Origin: Rhodococcoides fascians A44A
GTDB taxonomy: Bacteria; Actinomycetota; Actinomycetes; Mycobacteriales; Mycobacteriaceae
Length of the DNA: 64,000 nucleotides
NCBI RefSeq assembly: GCF_000760735.1
Contig: NZ_JMEX01000008.1
Span: forward strand, 466,018-530,017
Direction: 5' to 3'
Notes under the pieces: model-generated
Told to the model about the DNA's origin: nothing
Database searches by the model: none
What the model saw: the letters and a program-made list of their open reading frames with translations, nothing else
Position numbers and translations under genes: made by a program
Shown here: positions 1 through 9,602 of the stretch, one piece after another
How the letters are laid out: every line of letters begins with the position of its first letter
How positions within the stretch are numbered: position 1 is the first letter of the stretch

Positions 1-1
1 A

Positions 2-205
2 CCGATTCTCGCCGTCTACGGCTCCGAGGACACCGTGGTGAAACCCGCCTGGACCGAATCCGCGCTCGGGCGAGCCTGCAGCCTCGGCGACACCCTGCTG
101 GCCGTCCGCCTCGAAGGCCAAGGTCACGACGTCGACCCCGGCACCCTCGTCGAAACCTGGGTCGACGACCGCTTCACCGGCGGCCCCGCGCCCAGCAACT
201 GCTGA
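2..205 (+). CDS. C-terminal end of a secreted LIP-family lipase / alpha-beta hydrolase (5' end outside the window)
   Basis: Only the last 67 codons are present, open from the left edge and ending in TGA at 203-205. The fragment carries the late part of an alpha/beta-hydrolase fold: a strand followed by GSEDTVV, where the acidic catalytic residue normally sits, then GQGHDV, which fits the catalytic histidine. The end GGPAPSNC resembles the C-terminal cysteine tail of actinobacterial secretory lipases. Family assignment is inferred from this tail; substrate and signal peptide cannot be judged. Confidence 0.6.
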   Translation, partial: PILAVYGSEDTVVKPAWTESALGRACSLGDTLLAVRLEGQGHDVDPGTLVETWVDDRFTGGPAPSNC

Positions 206-208
206 GCC

Positions 209-346
209 GTCACATACTCCCGTGCGGGCTTGTCACATTCTTCCCGGAGGGCTTGTCACATTCTCCCGGGCGGGCTTGTCACATTCTTCCCGGAGGGCTT
301 GTCACATTCTTCCCGGAGGGCTTGTCACATTCTTCCCGGAGGGAAG
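209..346. repeat. Six tandem copies of a 23-bp repeat
   Basis: Units start at 209, 232, 255, 278, 301 and 324. The consensus is GTCACATTCTTCCCGG followed by AGGGCTT. Units 2, 4, 5 and 6 agree (the last diverges at its end); units 1 and 3 carry the variant core CTCCCG-GCGGG. There are no spacers. The array lies between the convergent ends of the lipase and the PPOX gene and supplies the PPOX stop codon and last residues. The 23-bp period is not a multiple of three, so it is not coding-driven. Confidence 0.95.
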
Positions 347-786
347 CCACCTTCGGCGACGGGGCCCCAGGATTCGATCGTGATGCGTATCAACGACTTT
401 CCCTGCTTCACCATTGCCTCGCGGTACTCGTCCCAATCGGAATGCTCCCCGGCGATGCTGCGAAAGTACTCGACGAGCGGTTCGACGGCGTCCGGTACGT
501 CGAGGATTTCAGCGGTTCCGTCGATCTGGACGTAGGCGTCGTTCCATTCGTCGGAATGAACGCAGACGGTGACGGCGGAGTTCCGCCGGATGTTGGCCAC
601 CTTGGCGCGTTCGGGGTACGACGCGATGACGATGCGGCCCTCGGAGTCGACGCCGGATGTCACCGGCGAAACCTGCAGGCCACCATCACGTTTGTGCGTG
701 ATGAGCGTGGAATGATGACGTGGGCGGACGAAGTCGAGCAGTTGTTCACGTGCGACGGATTCAGCAGTTGCCAGTTTCGGAGCCAT
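325..786 (-). CDS. PPOX-class, probably F420-dependent, oxidoreductase (Rv1155-like)
   Basis: This 153-residue protein has the split beta-barrel of the pyridoxamine 5'-phosphate oxidase-like superfamily. An N-terminal helix is followed by strands containing STLITHKRDGGLQVSPV, and the end reads WGPVAEGGFPP, typical of the short Rv1155-type actinobacterial branch known to bind coenzyme F420. The ATG is preceded by GGAGG at seven bases. The last five residues and the stop are read through the first 23-bp repeat unit, so the C-terminus may have been altered by repeat growth. Substrate unknown; the F420 preference is from family knowledge. Confidence 0.8.
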   Translation of the reverse strand: MAPKLATAESVAREQLLDFVRPRHHSTLITHKRDGGLQVSPVTSGVDSEGRIVIASYPERAKVANIRRNSAVTVCVHSDEWNDAYVQIDGTAEILDVPDAVEPLVEYFRSIAGEHSDWDEYREAMVKQGKSLIRITIESWGPVAEGGFPPGRM

Positions 787-864
787 GCCTCCAGGTTAGC
801 CGCGCCGCGCGACGCCATCTCGGTTCTCGGCGGGTGGGGTCCCCGCTGCTACTAGGGTCCAATC

Positions 865-1734
865 ATGGCAAAGCATTCGAAGAAGAGCGGCAACCTGTGG
901 TCGACACCTGCGGCCGACATCCTCCGTGCGACCGACGAGACATCCGTCGCGGACCTGGACTGCTCACTGACTCCGGGTTTCGAGGGCAGCAAGACCGACG
1001 GGCAGGCGCTGCTCGCAGAGCGCGGCGAGGTGCTGTCGGCGTTGCAGGAGAAGCTGTACGCCAACGGCCGGACCGGCGACCTGCGCTCGATCCTGCTGGT
1101 ACTTCAGGGCATGGACACCGCAGGCAAGGGCGGCATGGTGCGACATGTCATCGGAATGGTCGACCCGCAGGGCGTCGACCTGGCGTCGTTCGGAGTTCCG
1201 ACGCAGGAGGAGAAGCAGCATCACTACCTGTGGCGCATCCGAAACGCCCTGCCGCGCGGTGGACGGATCGGGGTCTTCGACCGCTCGCACTACGAAGATG
1301 TGCTGGTCGTCGCCGTCCACGACCTTGTTCCGCGTCAGGTCTGGGAACCGCGGTTCGACGAGATCAACGCGTTCGAGAAGGAGTTGGTCGACGGCGGCAC
1401 GCACATCGTGAAGGTTGCGTTGTTCGTTTCTCCGGAAGAGCAGCGAACCAGGTTGCAGGAGAGGTTGGATCGGCCGGACAAGCACTGGAAGTACAACCCG
1501 GGCGACGTCACCGAGCGCGGCTTTCTGCCGCAGTACCGCACCGCGTATCAGCGGGTCATCGACAGGACCAACACGGACTACGCGCCGTGGCACGTCATTC
1601 AGGCCGATCGGAAATGGTACGCACGCTTGGCGGTGACCGAGCTGCTGATCGATGCACTGCAGAAGCTCGACCTCGAGTGGCCCGAAGCCGATTTCGACGT
1701 CGAGGTGGAGAAGCAGCGTCTCGCGGACAGCTAG
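865..1734 (+). CDS. PPK2-family polyphosphate:nucleotide phosphotransferase (first of two PPK2 genes)
   Basis: The product has 289 residues. The Walker A-like loop GMDTAGKGG is at residues 82-90 and the Walker B/lid region FDRSHYEDV at 138-146; both are defining features of PPK2 enzymes, which move phosphate between polyphosphate and nucleotides. The lid differs from the RSWYNRAGVERV lid of the second PPK2 at 33.6-34.5 kb, so the two belong to different PPK2 subgroups and probably prefer different acceptors (AMP versus ADP/GDP; inference). It stands alone on its strand, divergent from the PPOX gene. Confidence 0.88.
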   Translation: MAKHSKKSGNLWSTPAADILRATDETSVADLDCSLTPGFEGSKTDGQALLAERGEVLSALQEKLYANGRTGDLRSILLVLQGMDTAGKGGMVRHVIGMVDPQGVDLASFGVPTQEEKQHHYLWRIRNALPRGGRIGVFDRSHYEDVLVVAVHDLVPRQVWEPRFDEINAFEKELVDGGTHIVKVALFVSPEEQRTRLQERLDRPDKHWKYNPGDVTERGFLPQYRTAYQRVIDRTNTDYAPWHVIQADRKWYARLAVTELLIDALQKLDLEWPEADFDVEVEKQRLADS

Positions 1735-1748
1735 CGACGGACCTCTAC

Positions 1749-1799
1749 GACGAGGTCAGGAGTCCGACGAGGTCAGGCGTCCGACCAGGTCAGGAGTCG
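1749..1799. repeat. Three tandem copies of a 17-bp repeat
   Basis: Units at 1749-1765, 1766-1782 and 1783-1799 follow GACGAGGTCAGGAGTCC with one to two changes. The array lies just after the PPK2 stop and covers the last codons of the convergent small membrane protein gene. Confidence 0.85.
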
Positions 1800-2044
1800 G
1801 GGTGCCCTGTTCCGCCGACGAGACCCATCGCCGACGCCATCGCGACGACGCACACGCAACCGGCGATGACGGCGACGGTGCCGAGACCGTTGAAGGCCGA
1901 CAGTGCGAACAGGACGAGCGCGAGCACACCGACAGTGACCAGTGCATACCGCGCGGCGCCGGGATGGGCGCCGACCAGTGCGTGGCCGGCTGAGCTGTGC
2001 CCGGCTGCGGCCATCTTGCCGTGACGGCTGGAGGAAGTCTTCAT
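1790..2044 (-). CDS. Small two-helix membrane protein of unknown function
   Basis: The product has 84 residues: a polar Ser/His-rich N-terminus of about 30 residues, then two hydrophobic segments (about 34-50 and 54-72) and a short tail. I do not recognise a family. A good ribosome binding site (AAGGAAAGG, eight bases before ATG) supports this frame over the longer overlapping readings. The 3' end runs into the 17-bp repeat. The gene is separated from the upstream adh gene by a strong hairpin, so it is probably transcribed on its own. Confidence 0.6.
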   Translation of the reverse strand: MKTSSSRHGKMAAAGHSSAGHALVGAHPGAARYALVTVGVLALVLFALSAFNGLGTVAVIAGCVCVVAMASAMGLVGGTGHPDS

Positions 2045-2097
2045 GAAAGTGTCCTTTCCTTGCGGAGAACATCTTCCGACCCGACTTCGACGTTACG

Positions 2098-2142
2098 CCT
2101 GTGGGCGGCAGGTAGCGCCCATCGCTACCTGCCGCCCACAGG
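2098..2142 (-). terminator. Strong hairpin terminator downstream of adh
   Basis: A perfect 20-bp inverted repeat (CCTGTGGGCGGCAGGTAGCG and its complement) with a 5-base loop lies directly after the alcohol dehydrogenase stop. There is no long T tract, as is common in actinobacteria. Confidence 0.8.
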
Positions 2143-2148
2143 AGTGGA

Positions 2149-3189
2149 TCAGAAGGTGTTGGCGTCGATGACGAAGCGGTATCGAACGTCGCTCTTCAGG
2201 ACGCGCTCGTAGGCTTCGTTGATCTTGTCGGCCGGGATGGTCTCGATTTCGGCACCGATGTGGTGTTCGGCGCAGAAGTCGAGCATTTCCTGGGTCTGCG
2301 CGATGCCACCGACCATCGAGCCTGCGAGGCTGCGACGGTTCGCAGCGAGCGTGAATCCGCGAACCTTGATGGGCTCCGACGGCAGTCCGAGGATGACGAG
2401 CGAGCCGTTGATCGCGAGCAGCGACATGTGCTTGTCCATGTCGATCTCGGCGGAGACGGTGTTGATGATCAGGTCGAACTCGCCAAGCAGCTTCTTGAAC
2501 GTCTCCTTGTCGGAGGTCGCGTAGTAGTGGTCGGCTCCGAGGCGCTTGCCGTCCTCTTCCTTGCTCAGGGTCTGGCTCAGCACGGTGACCTCGGCTCCGA
2601 GGGCGTGGGCGATCTTGACGCCGACGTGGCCCAGTCCGCCCATTCCGATGATGGCGACCTTCTTGCCCGGGCCTGCACCCCAGTGCTTGAGCGGCGAGTA
2701 CAGCGTGATGCCCGCACACAGCAGCGGTGCGGCGACATCGAGTTCGATGCCCTCGGGGATGGACAGCACGAAGCCCTCGGTCACGACGATGTGCGTCGAG
2801 TAACCGCCCTGGGTGATCGACCCGTCGGCCTGCTTGGAGTTGTAGGTCTGGGTGACGCCCTTGAAGCAGTACTGCTCCTCGCCTGCCAGGCAGGCGTCGC
2901 ACTCGCCGCACGAGTCGACGAAACAGCCGACGCCGACGCGGTCGCCGACCTTGTGCTTGGTGACGCCGGAGCCGACCTCGGCAACGATGCCTGCGATTTC
3001 GTGTCCCGGGACGACCGGGTAGGTGGTGCCGCCCCACTCGTTGCGGGCGGTGTGGATGTCGGAGTGGCAGATGCCGGCGAACTTGACCTCGATGAGGACG
3101 TCCTTGGGTCCGAGCTCGCGGCGGTCGATCGTCACCTTCTCGAGGGGTGCGTCGGGGGCTGTCGCTGTGTACGCGGTAGCTGAAGTCAT
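2149..3189 (-). CDS. Zinc-dependent NAD(P)-linked alcohol dehydrogenase (AdhC / cinnamyl alcohol dehydrogenase type)
   Basis: With the start at ATG 3189 the protein has 346 residues. It has the MDR zinc alcohol dehydrogenase layout. Catalytic zinc ligands are Cys41 (GICHSD) and His63 (PGHE); the structural zinc cysteines are 94, 97, 100 and 108. The Rossmann glycine motif GMGGLGHVG lies near residue 175. This subgroup usually reduces or oxidises medium-chain or aromatic alcohols/aldehydes with NADP(H). A TTG at 3225 would add 12 residues, but the ATG matches relatives better. Its own promoter lies upstream and a hairpin follows. Confidence 0.88.
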   Translation of the reverse strand: MTSATAYTATAPDAPLEKVTIDRRELGPKDVLIEVKFAGICHSDIHTARNEWGGTTYPVVPGHEIAGIVAEVGSGVTKHKVGDRVGVGCFVDSCGECDACLAGEEQYCFKGVTQTYNSKQADGSITQGGYSTHIVVTEGFVLSIPEGIELDVAAPLLCAGITLYSPLKHWGAGPGKKVAIIGMGGLGHVGVKIAHALGAEVTVLSQTLSKEEDGKRLGADHYYATSDKETFKKLLGEFDLIINTVSAEIDMDKHMSLLAINGSLVILGLPSEPIKVRGFTLAANRRSLAGSMVGGIAQTQEMLDFCAEHHIGAEIETIPADKINEAYERVLKSDVRYRFVIDANTF

Positions 3190-3309
3190 AACTACATTGC
3201 TACCTACGCATCGGTAGCTTGGCAAACAGCCTTGGCGCGTTCGAGCAGGTGAAGGCGCCGCGAGCAGGGAATTCCCGATCGGCGTGAGGCGTTCGCTACA
3301 TTCTCGGCG

Positions 3310-3585
3310 TCAGCTGTTGCGAGCGATGTTGTATCCGAGCCAGCCGACGTAGGCACCGAGGCCGAGCAGGCCGATCTTGCGTGTCTTCGGGTACGCGATG
3401 GCGGCTCCGACGACCAGTTCGGTTGCACCGTTGCGCGTGATCCAGTCGCGGGTGTCCTTCGGGAACGGCAGTTTGGTGATGGGCTCGAATGCCTCGGGAA
3501 CCACGAAGTGCGCTGCGCCCGTCGCGGCCAGTCCGATACCGAACGCCTTCGGCAACACTCCACCGGACTTCTTCGACTTGCTCAT
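3310..3585 (-). CDS. Small DoxX-like membrane protein
   Basis: The product has 91 residues starting MSKSKKSGG, chosen because GGGGAGAGCG lies just before this ATG; an upstream in-frame start at 3681 would add 32 Arg-rich residues with no binding site. It has two to three hydrophobic segments, with a central KLPFPKDTRDWITRNG loop as in small DoxX-type proteins. Function unknown. It sits between adh and fadB2 on the same strand, with more than 90 bases on each side. Confidence 0.6.
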   Translation of the reverse strand: MSKSKKSGGVLPKAFGIGLAATGAAHFVVPEAFEPITKLPFPKDTRDWITRNGATELVVGAAIAYPKTRKIGLLGLGAYVGWLGYNIARNS

Positions 3586-3677
3586 CGCTCTCCCCTGACG
3601 TCGTCTGGCGCGCCGTGTGCGCACCACCAAGTTACTGCGGTCGGGAGTGGAAATGTGTCCGACACCTACATTTTCAC

Positions 3678-4562
3678 TCACGAAGGCTCTTTCACTACCC
3701 GGCCGTTCTCGTACCGATAGAACCCTGCGCCTGTGCGTTTGCCGGTCGAACCCGATTCGACCATCCGAAGAAGCAACGGCGGGGCGGCGAAGAGTGGTTC
3801 GCCGAACTCGGCGTACATGGAATCGGCGATGGACTTGACCGTGTCGAGTCCGATCAGATCCGCGAGCGCAAGCGGCCCCATCGGATGCGCGAGACCGAGC
3901 ACCGTCGCCTTGTCGATGTCTTCCTTGGAGGCAAATCCGGACTCGACCATCCGAACCGCGGAGAGCAGGTAAGGAATGAGAAGTGCATTGACCACGAACC
4001 CGGATCTGTCCGCCGAGCGGACGACCTGCTTGCCGAGTACGTCGCCGGCGAACTTCTCGGCGCGTTCGGCCACTGCGTCACTGGTTTTCACGGTGGTGAC
4101 CAGCTCGACGAGAGGCAGAACCGGCACCGGATTGAAGAAGTGCAGCCCGACGACTCGGTCGGGCGAGGCCGTCGCGACACCGAGTTTCATGATCGGGATC
4201 GACGACGTGTTCGACGCGAGGACCGCGCCGGGGTCCGTCACCACTGCGTCCAGACGGGCGAAGATGTCGGACTTGATGTCCTCGTCCTCGGTGACGGCTT
4301 CCACGACGAGCTCTCGATCCGCGAAGTCGTCGAGATCGGTCGTGAAGCGTAGTGCGCACGCTGCTTGTTCGCGTTCGCGTTCGGTGATCTTGCCGCTGCT
4401 GACGCCACGGTCCAACGATCGCAGGACGCGCGTGCGTCCTGCGGTCGTCAGCTCGCGAGTGTGCTCGTAGACCAGAACGTCGAGGTGTGCCCGGGCGCAG
4501 ACTTCTGCAATCCCGGCCCCCATCTGGCCGGCGCCGACAATCCCCACCCTCTCGACCGGCAC
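3678..4562 (-). CDS. fadB2: 3-hydroxybutyryl-CoA / 3-hydroxyacyl-CoA dehydrogenase FadB2
   Basis: The product has 294 residues. The N-terminal Rossmann domain begins VGIVGAGQMGAGIAEV and the C-terminal 3HCDH domain contains GLAHPMGPLALADLIGLD. The catalytic motif HFFNPVPVLPLVE is present. It oxidises 3-hydroxyacyl-CoA with NAD(P) in beta-oxidation or butyrate metabolism. GTG 4562 was chosen because AAGGAG lies six bases before it; GTG 4586 is possible. It lies downstream of isocitrate lyase, the arrangement recalled for icl1-fadB2 (Rv0467-Rv0468), but here a terminator separates them. Confidence 0.9.
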   Translation of the reverse strand: MPVERVGIVGAGQMGAGIAEVCARAHLDVLVYEHTRELTTAGRTRVLRSLDRGVSSGKITEREREQAACALRFTTDLDDFADRELVVEAVTEDEDIKSDIFARLDAVVTDPGAVLASNTSSIPIMKLGVATASPDRVVGLHFFNPVPVLPLVELVTTVKTSDAVAERAEKFAGDVLGKQVVRSADRSGFVVNALLIPYLLSAVRMVESGFASKEDIDKATVLGLAHPMGPLALADLIGLDTVKSIADSMYAEFGEPLFAAPPLLLRMVESGSTGKRTGAGFYRYENGRVVKEPS

Positions 4563-4651
4563 GGCGGACTCCTTCGATGCGTACACGACAACAGCTGTAA
4601 GCGAGGTGGGGTAACTCCGGCCGGGTACCCCCAGAACCCGGGCGATACAGA

Positions 4652-4686
4652 TCAGGCGGCCCGCAGCGAAACGCTGGGGCCGCCTG
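4652..4686 (-). terminator. Hairpin terminator after isocitrate lyase
   Basis: An inverted repeat (TCAGGCGGCCCGCAGCG with its near-complete complement, one bulged base) lies 35 bases past the aceA stop and before fadB2. It suggests that fadB2 has its own promoter. Confidence 0.75.
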
Positions 4687-4721
4687 ACTGATGTGCTGTG
4701 TATCCGGGGAGGCGGGCTAGC

Positions 4722-6011
<1,290 letters not shown>

Positions 6012-6394
6012 CTCAGCTCCAGTCTCTATCGGATGTGCGATACGGCCGACTCGGTGCTCGAATTCTTCACATCGTTGCCAGGCCGTGCGGGTGTTCTTCC
6101 AAAGAGTGGCACACCCAAAAAGGGCCGTCCACCTGTTACAAGTGCCAATCTTGGTTAGGTTTCAATCAAGCCTTGCTAACTTTGCGAAGATCGCCGTCGG
6201 ATCACACCCGCCCGATTGGACGGCTTTGCTACTCGCCGGTAGGACGAAAGCGCAGTTCATGAACGCAATTTACGAAAACCGTCCGGCCGTTCCAACCGGA
6301 CAAACGTACTGTTTTCATGAAACCGTCTGAATCGAGCCAGAAGGCAGGCACTGTGACCAGTATCACATACTGCAATCGGAGCCTCGTACGACGA
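6012..6394. other. Gene-free control region of isocitrate lyase
   Basis: About 380 bases with no supportable gene. It is less GC-rich than its surroundings, holds a RamB-like box at 6178-6189, and probably carries the aceA promoter and long leader. Open frames across it on the plus strand have no binding sites and continue through the aceA antisense. Confidence 0.6.
6178..6189. promoter_or_regulatory. RamB-type operator candidate upstream of aceA
   Basis: AACTTTGCGAAG matches the AAACTTTGCAAA-like consensus recalled for RamB boxes in Corynebacterium. The core AA(A/C)TTTGCGAA recurs in the prpD-prpR intergenic region at 22134-22144. It lies about 170 bases before the aceA start. Confidence 0.55.
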
Positions 6395-6425
6395 AAGCAG
6401 CCTCGGCACAGTGCCGAGGCTGCTT
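6395..6425 (-). terminator. Hairpin terminator of the SPW-like membrane gene
   Basis: A perfect 15-bp stem (AAGCAGCCTCGGCAC and its complement, one central base) lies 20 bases past the stop of the gene at 6445-6843. It insulates aceA from readthrough. Confidence 0.8.
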
Positions 6426-6444
6426 CCGGTGAGAGAGGGACGTG

Positions 6445-6843
6445 TCAGCTGCGCACCCGCACGCGTTCGGGCGACGACGCCACGAGCACACTCGGCCGAA
6501 TGTCGCTACGACCGGTGGCCACGCCGAGAACGCCCATGACCGCGATGACGACGCCCCCGACGAGCGCGAACAGGTCTGCTGTCACGAGGCCTGCAGGGAA
6601 CGCCAAAACCACGGGCGACAGGGCGAGAGCCGCGCCGAGCACGACGTGCGCCCAGTGACTCGACCTCGAGGCCGCGGACATCGCCCACAGCGCGGTGCCT
6701 GCGGCGAGCAGACCGAGAATCAGAATGGCCCCGGACACGCCGGTGTCACCGTCGACCGGAAGCCAGATGGTCGACGCCACCAGAACGGTGCCTGCTACGA
6801 GTACGACGGCGTCGCGGACGAGTTCACGAAGATTGTCGGACAT
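6445..6843 (-). CDS. SPW-repeat-like four-helix membrane protein
   Basis: The product has 132 residues and four hydrophobic segments (about 10-30, 36-54, 64-84 and 88-108), followed by an Arg-rich tail. The repeated 'A-x-W-L-P' / 'S-x-W-A-H' pattern fits small SPW-repeat proteins common in actinobacteria. The binding site GGGAGG precedes ATG. It is divergent from the RamB regulator with a 174-base intergenic region. Role unknown. Confidence 0.6.
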   Translation of the reverse strand: MSDNLRELVRDAVVLVAGTVLVASTIWLPVDGDTGVSGAILILGLLAAGTALWAMSAASRSSHWAHVVLGAALALSPVVLAFPAGLVTADLFALVGGVVIAVMGVLGVATGRSDIRPSVLVASSPERVRVRS

Positions 6844-7017
6844 GATGGGCCTCCCTCTTAATTACTTATGCGAACCAACACCTATGGGTATACGCATCCC
6901 GGCGCCCGGTTGTTCCGCTCGACCCCGAATTGTGATCCACGGACCATCCGGAACTGCACGTGCGCACCGATCGGTGAAGCCTGTTAACGCCATTCTTCGC
7001 AGGCGTAACCTGAGCGC

Positions 7018-8430
7018 ATGCCCAAGACGTTCGTCGGCGTGCGCCTGCGTCAACTACGCACGGAACGCAAGATGAGTCAGGTAGCTCTGGCCGGACAGCT
7101 CGAGATCTCCGCGAGCTACCTCAACCAGATCGAACACGACGTGCGGCCTCTCACCGTCCCGGTCCTGCTGCGGATTTCCGAGGTGTTCGGCGTCGACACG
7201 TCGTTCTTCTCGTCCGAGGACGACACCAGGCTGGTGGCCGAGCTGCGCGAAGTCGCGCTGGATCAGGACATGGGCATCGTCGCCGACGCGCACGAGATCG
7301 CGCAGATGGTGTCTTCCCATCCGCAGTTGGCGCGAGCGATGGTCAACATGCATCGTCGGTATCGCAACACCACCGCTCAACTCGCCGCGGCGACCGAGGA
7401 GCGGTTCGCCGACGGTAGTGGCAGCGGGTCGATCAGCAAGCCGCACGAGGAGGTACGTGACTACTTCTATCAGCGACAGAACTATCTCCATGAATTGGAC
7501 ACAGCGGCAGAGGAATTGACGTCGCGGATCCGCTTCCATCGGGCCGACGTCGGTAACGAGATCGCCAAACGCCTACGCACGGTGCACGAGGTGCAGATCG
7601 TCAATCGGATCGATCTGGGCGAGAACGTTCTGCACCGGTTCGACCCGAAGACTCGGCTGCTGGAGATCTCGCCCCACCTGTCCGGCGGGCAGCGGGTCTT
7701 CAAGTTCGCGGCAGAATTGGCCTACCTGGAGTGCGCGGACCTGCTCGAGCAGATGGTCGAGGAGGGAGGCTTCACGTCCGAGGCGTCCAAGAAGCTCGCG
7801 AAGCTGGGGTTCGCCAACTACTTCGCCGCCGCGACCGTTCTGCCGTATCACCAGTTCCACGACATAGCCGAGGATTTTCGCTACGACGTGGAACGGTTGT
7901 CGGCCTTCTTCTCGGTGAGCTTCGAGACGATATGCCATCGCTTGTCGACACTGCAGCGGCCGAAGCTCCGCGGAGTTCCGTTCTCCTTCGTCCGCGTCGA
8001 CCGCGCCGGGAACATGTCGAAACGGCAGTCGGCGACGGGGTTTCATTTCTCGTCGAGTGGCGGAACGTGCCCGCTGTGGAACGTGTACGAGACGTTCGCC
8101 TACCCGGGCAAGATCATGACTCAGATCGCGGAGATGCCCGACGGGCGCAGTTACCTGTGGATCGCTCGGACCGTCGAGCGGCGCGCGGCGCGGTACGGCC
8201 AACCGGGCAAGACCTTCGCCATCGGACTCGGGTGCGAACTCCGCCATGCGGGCCGATTGGTCTACGCGGACGGGCTGGATCTACACGGGTCGTCGGTCGC
8301 CACGCCCATCGGAGCAGGCTGCCGTGTCTGCGAGCGGGCGAACTGCCCTCAACGCGCCTTCCCTCCCCTGGGCAAGGACCTGGACATCGACGAGCATCGA
8401 AGCTCCGTGTCTCCCTACCTCGTTCGCTGA
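7018..8430 (+). CDS. ramB: RamB-family regulator of acetate/glyoxylate metabolism (XRE + DUF955 + C-terminal ScfRs domain)
   Basis: The product has 470 residues. Residues 5-60 form an XRE helix-turn-helix (LRQLRTERKMSQVALAGQ); the middle is a DUF955/IrrE-like domain without an HExxH motif; the C-terminus is the short-chain fatty-acyl regulator domain with a cysteine motif GCRVCERANC. In mycobacteria and corynebacteria RamB controls icl/aceA and its own gene. The location beside aceA supports the assignment. It is paralogous to PrpR at 22.2-23.6 kb; DYFYQRQNYLHELD and SKRQSATGFHFS blocks are shared. Little leader is seen before ATG, so the mRNA may be nearly leaderless. Confidence 0.9.
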   Translation: MPKTFVGVRLRQLRTERKMSQVALAGQLEISASYLNQIEHDVRPLTVPVLLRISEVFGVDTSFFSSEDDTRLVAELREVALDQDMGIVADAHEIAQMVSSHPQLARAMVNMHRRYRNTTAQLAAATEERFADGSGSGSISKPHEEVRDYFYQRQNYLHELDTAAEELTSRIRFHRADVGNEIAKRLRTVHEVQIVNRIDLGENVLHRFDPKTRLLEISPHLSGGQRVFKFAAELAYLECADLLEQMVEEGGFTSEASKKLAKLGFANYFAAATVLPYHQFHDIAEDFRYDVERLSAFFSVSFETICHRLSTLQRPKLRGVPFSFVRVDRAGNMSKRQSATGFHFSSSGGTCPLWNVYETFAYPGKIMTQIAEMPDGRSYLWIARTVERRAARYGQPGKTFAIGLGCELRHAGRLVYADGLDLHGSSVATPIGAGCRVCERANCPQRAFPPLGKDLDIDEHRSSVSPYLVR

Positions 8431-8455
8431 GCGGCGTCGCCGCACTCGCAGCGGG

Positions 8456-9586
8456 TCAGGAGGCAGTGAATCCCTTGGCTCGGTCGGCGTCGAACGGACT
8501 CCACAGTGTCGTGGACAGTTCCTTCTTCACCAGAGGGATCACTTCCTCCGCGAAGCGGCGAAGCGTGTCCTTCTGCTGCTCGAAGTCCAGGACATGATTC
8601 ACCGACACCGACTGCAGATCGTGCCCGTAACTGTCGTGGTAGTCGAGAATCTTCTCCGCAACCCTCTCCGGGGATCCCACCAGTGCCGGGCCGCGCTCGA
8701 CAGCATCCTCGATGGTCCGGAAACTCGTCACCTTCCCCTTCGCGGCCGGGTCTTGCTTGCCACCGAGGTCACTCCGCAAGCTACGCTCCAGCCGCTTGTC
8801 CTGCTGGGCCACGAACCCTTCGTAGATCGGGCGGAACTCGTCGGTCGCCTGTTCGGTGGTGTCGGCGAGGAACAGCCCACCGGAACCCGATCCGACGTAG
8901 AGCTTCTCCGGGTCGTGGCCGTGCGCGAGGTACTGCTCCCGGTATCGATCGATGAGAACCTTGTAGTTCTCTCGCGGCTGCAGAGCGTTGGCGGTGACGA
9001 TGGGATCTCCCCACTTCGCGGCCAGGTCCACCGCCTCCACCGACGTCGCGGATCCGTGCCAGATTCGAAACGGCCCGTCGAACGGCCGTGGAAGGGTGGT
9101 CGCGTCGACGAGTGGGTGCCGGTGCGTCCCGTTCCAGTCGACGTGCTCTTCACGAACGAGCCGCCGAAGCAGCTCGTAGTTCTCGGTGAGGTACTCGTAC
9201 TGCTTGGAGATGTCGAGGCCGAACAGTGGGTACTGCAGTGCTTCGTTGCCTTTACCGATGACGGGTTCGAATCGTCCGCGGCTGAGTTGGTCGATCGTCG
9301 CGAAGTCCTCGGCGACACGGATCGGATCGAGGACGGCGACGACGGATACTCCGGTCGACAGCAGGATCCGGTCGGTCGCGTGGGCGATGGCACCGAGAAT
9401 CACCGTCGGCGACGAGGACAGGACGTCCCCGGCGTGACGTTCTCCGACGGAGAAGGAATCGAAGCCGAGTTCTTCGGCGAGAACTGCCGTTTCGACGACG
9501 CGACCCAGCCTGTCCGACGGATGGACGACCTCCCCGGTCACCGGGTGCGGTGGGTTGAAGATGATGTCCAGAATCTGAAATCGCAC
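8456..9586 (-). CDS. Luciferase-like (LLM class) flavin-dependent monooxygenase
   Basis: The product has 376 residues with a GTG start. It has the bacterial-luciferase TIM-barrel signatures: AEELGFDSFSVGERH near residue 37, then RILLSTGVSVVAVLDPIRVAEDFATID and SRGRFEPVIGKGNE. These enzymes use FMNH2 or F420H2 to oxygenate or reduce substrates; the lack of a full F420 motif leaves the cofactor open. It starts 16 bases after the nitroreductase-like gene, whose product could supply reduced flavin. Substrate unknown. Confidence 0.85.
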   Translation of the reverse strand: MRFQILDIIFNPPHPVTGEVVHPSDRLGRVVETAVLAEELGFDSFSVGERHAGDVLSSSPTVILGAIAHATDRILLSTGVSVVAVLDPIRVAEDFATIDQLSRGRFEPVIGKGNEALQYPLFGLDISKQYEYLTENYELLRRLVREEHVDWNGTHRHPLVDATTLPRPFDGPFRIWHGSATSVEAVDLAAKWGDPIVTANALQPRENYKVLIDRYREQYLAHGHDPEKLYVGSGSGGLFLADTTEQATDEFRPIYEGFVAQQDKRLERSLRSDLGGKQDPAAKGKVTSFRTIEDAVERGPALVGSPERVAEKILDYHDSYGHDLQSVSVNHVLDFEQQKDTLRRFAEEVIPLVKKELSTTLWSPFDADRAKGFTAS

Positions 9587-9602
9587 GTCGAATGTCTTTC
9601 TG

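Noticed and set aside
209..346. Possible CRISPR array
   Set aside because: The 23-bp units are directly adjacent without spacers and no cas genes are near.
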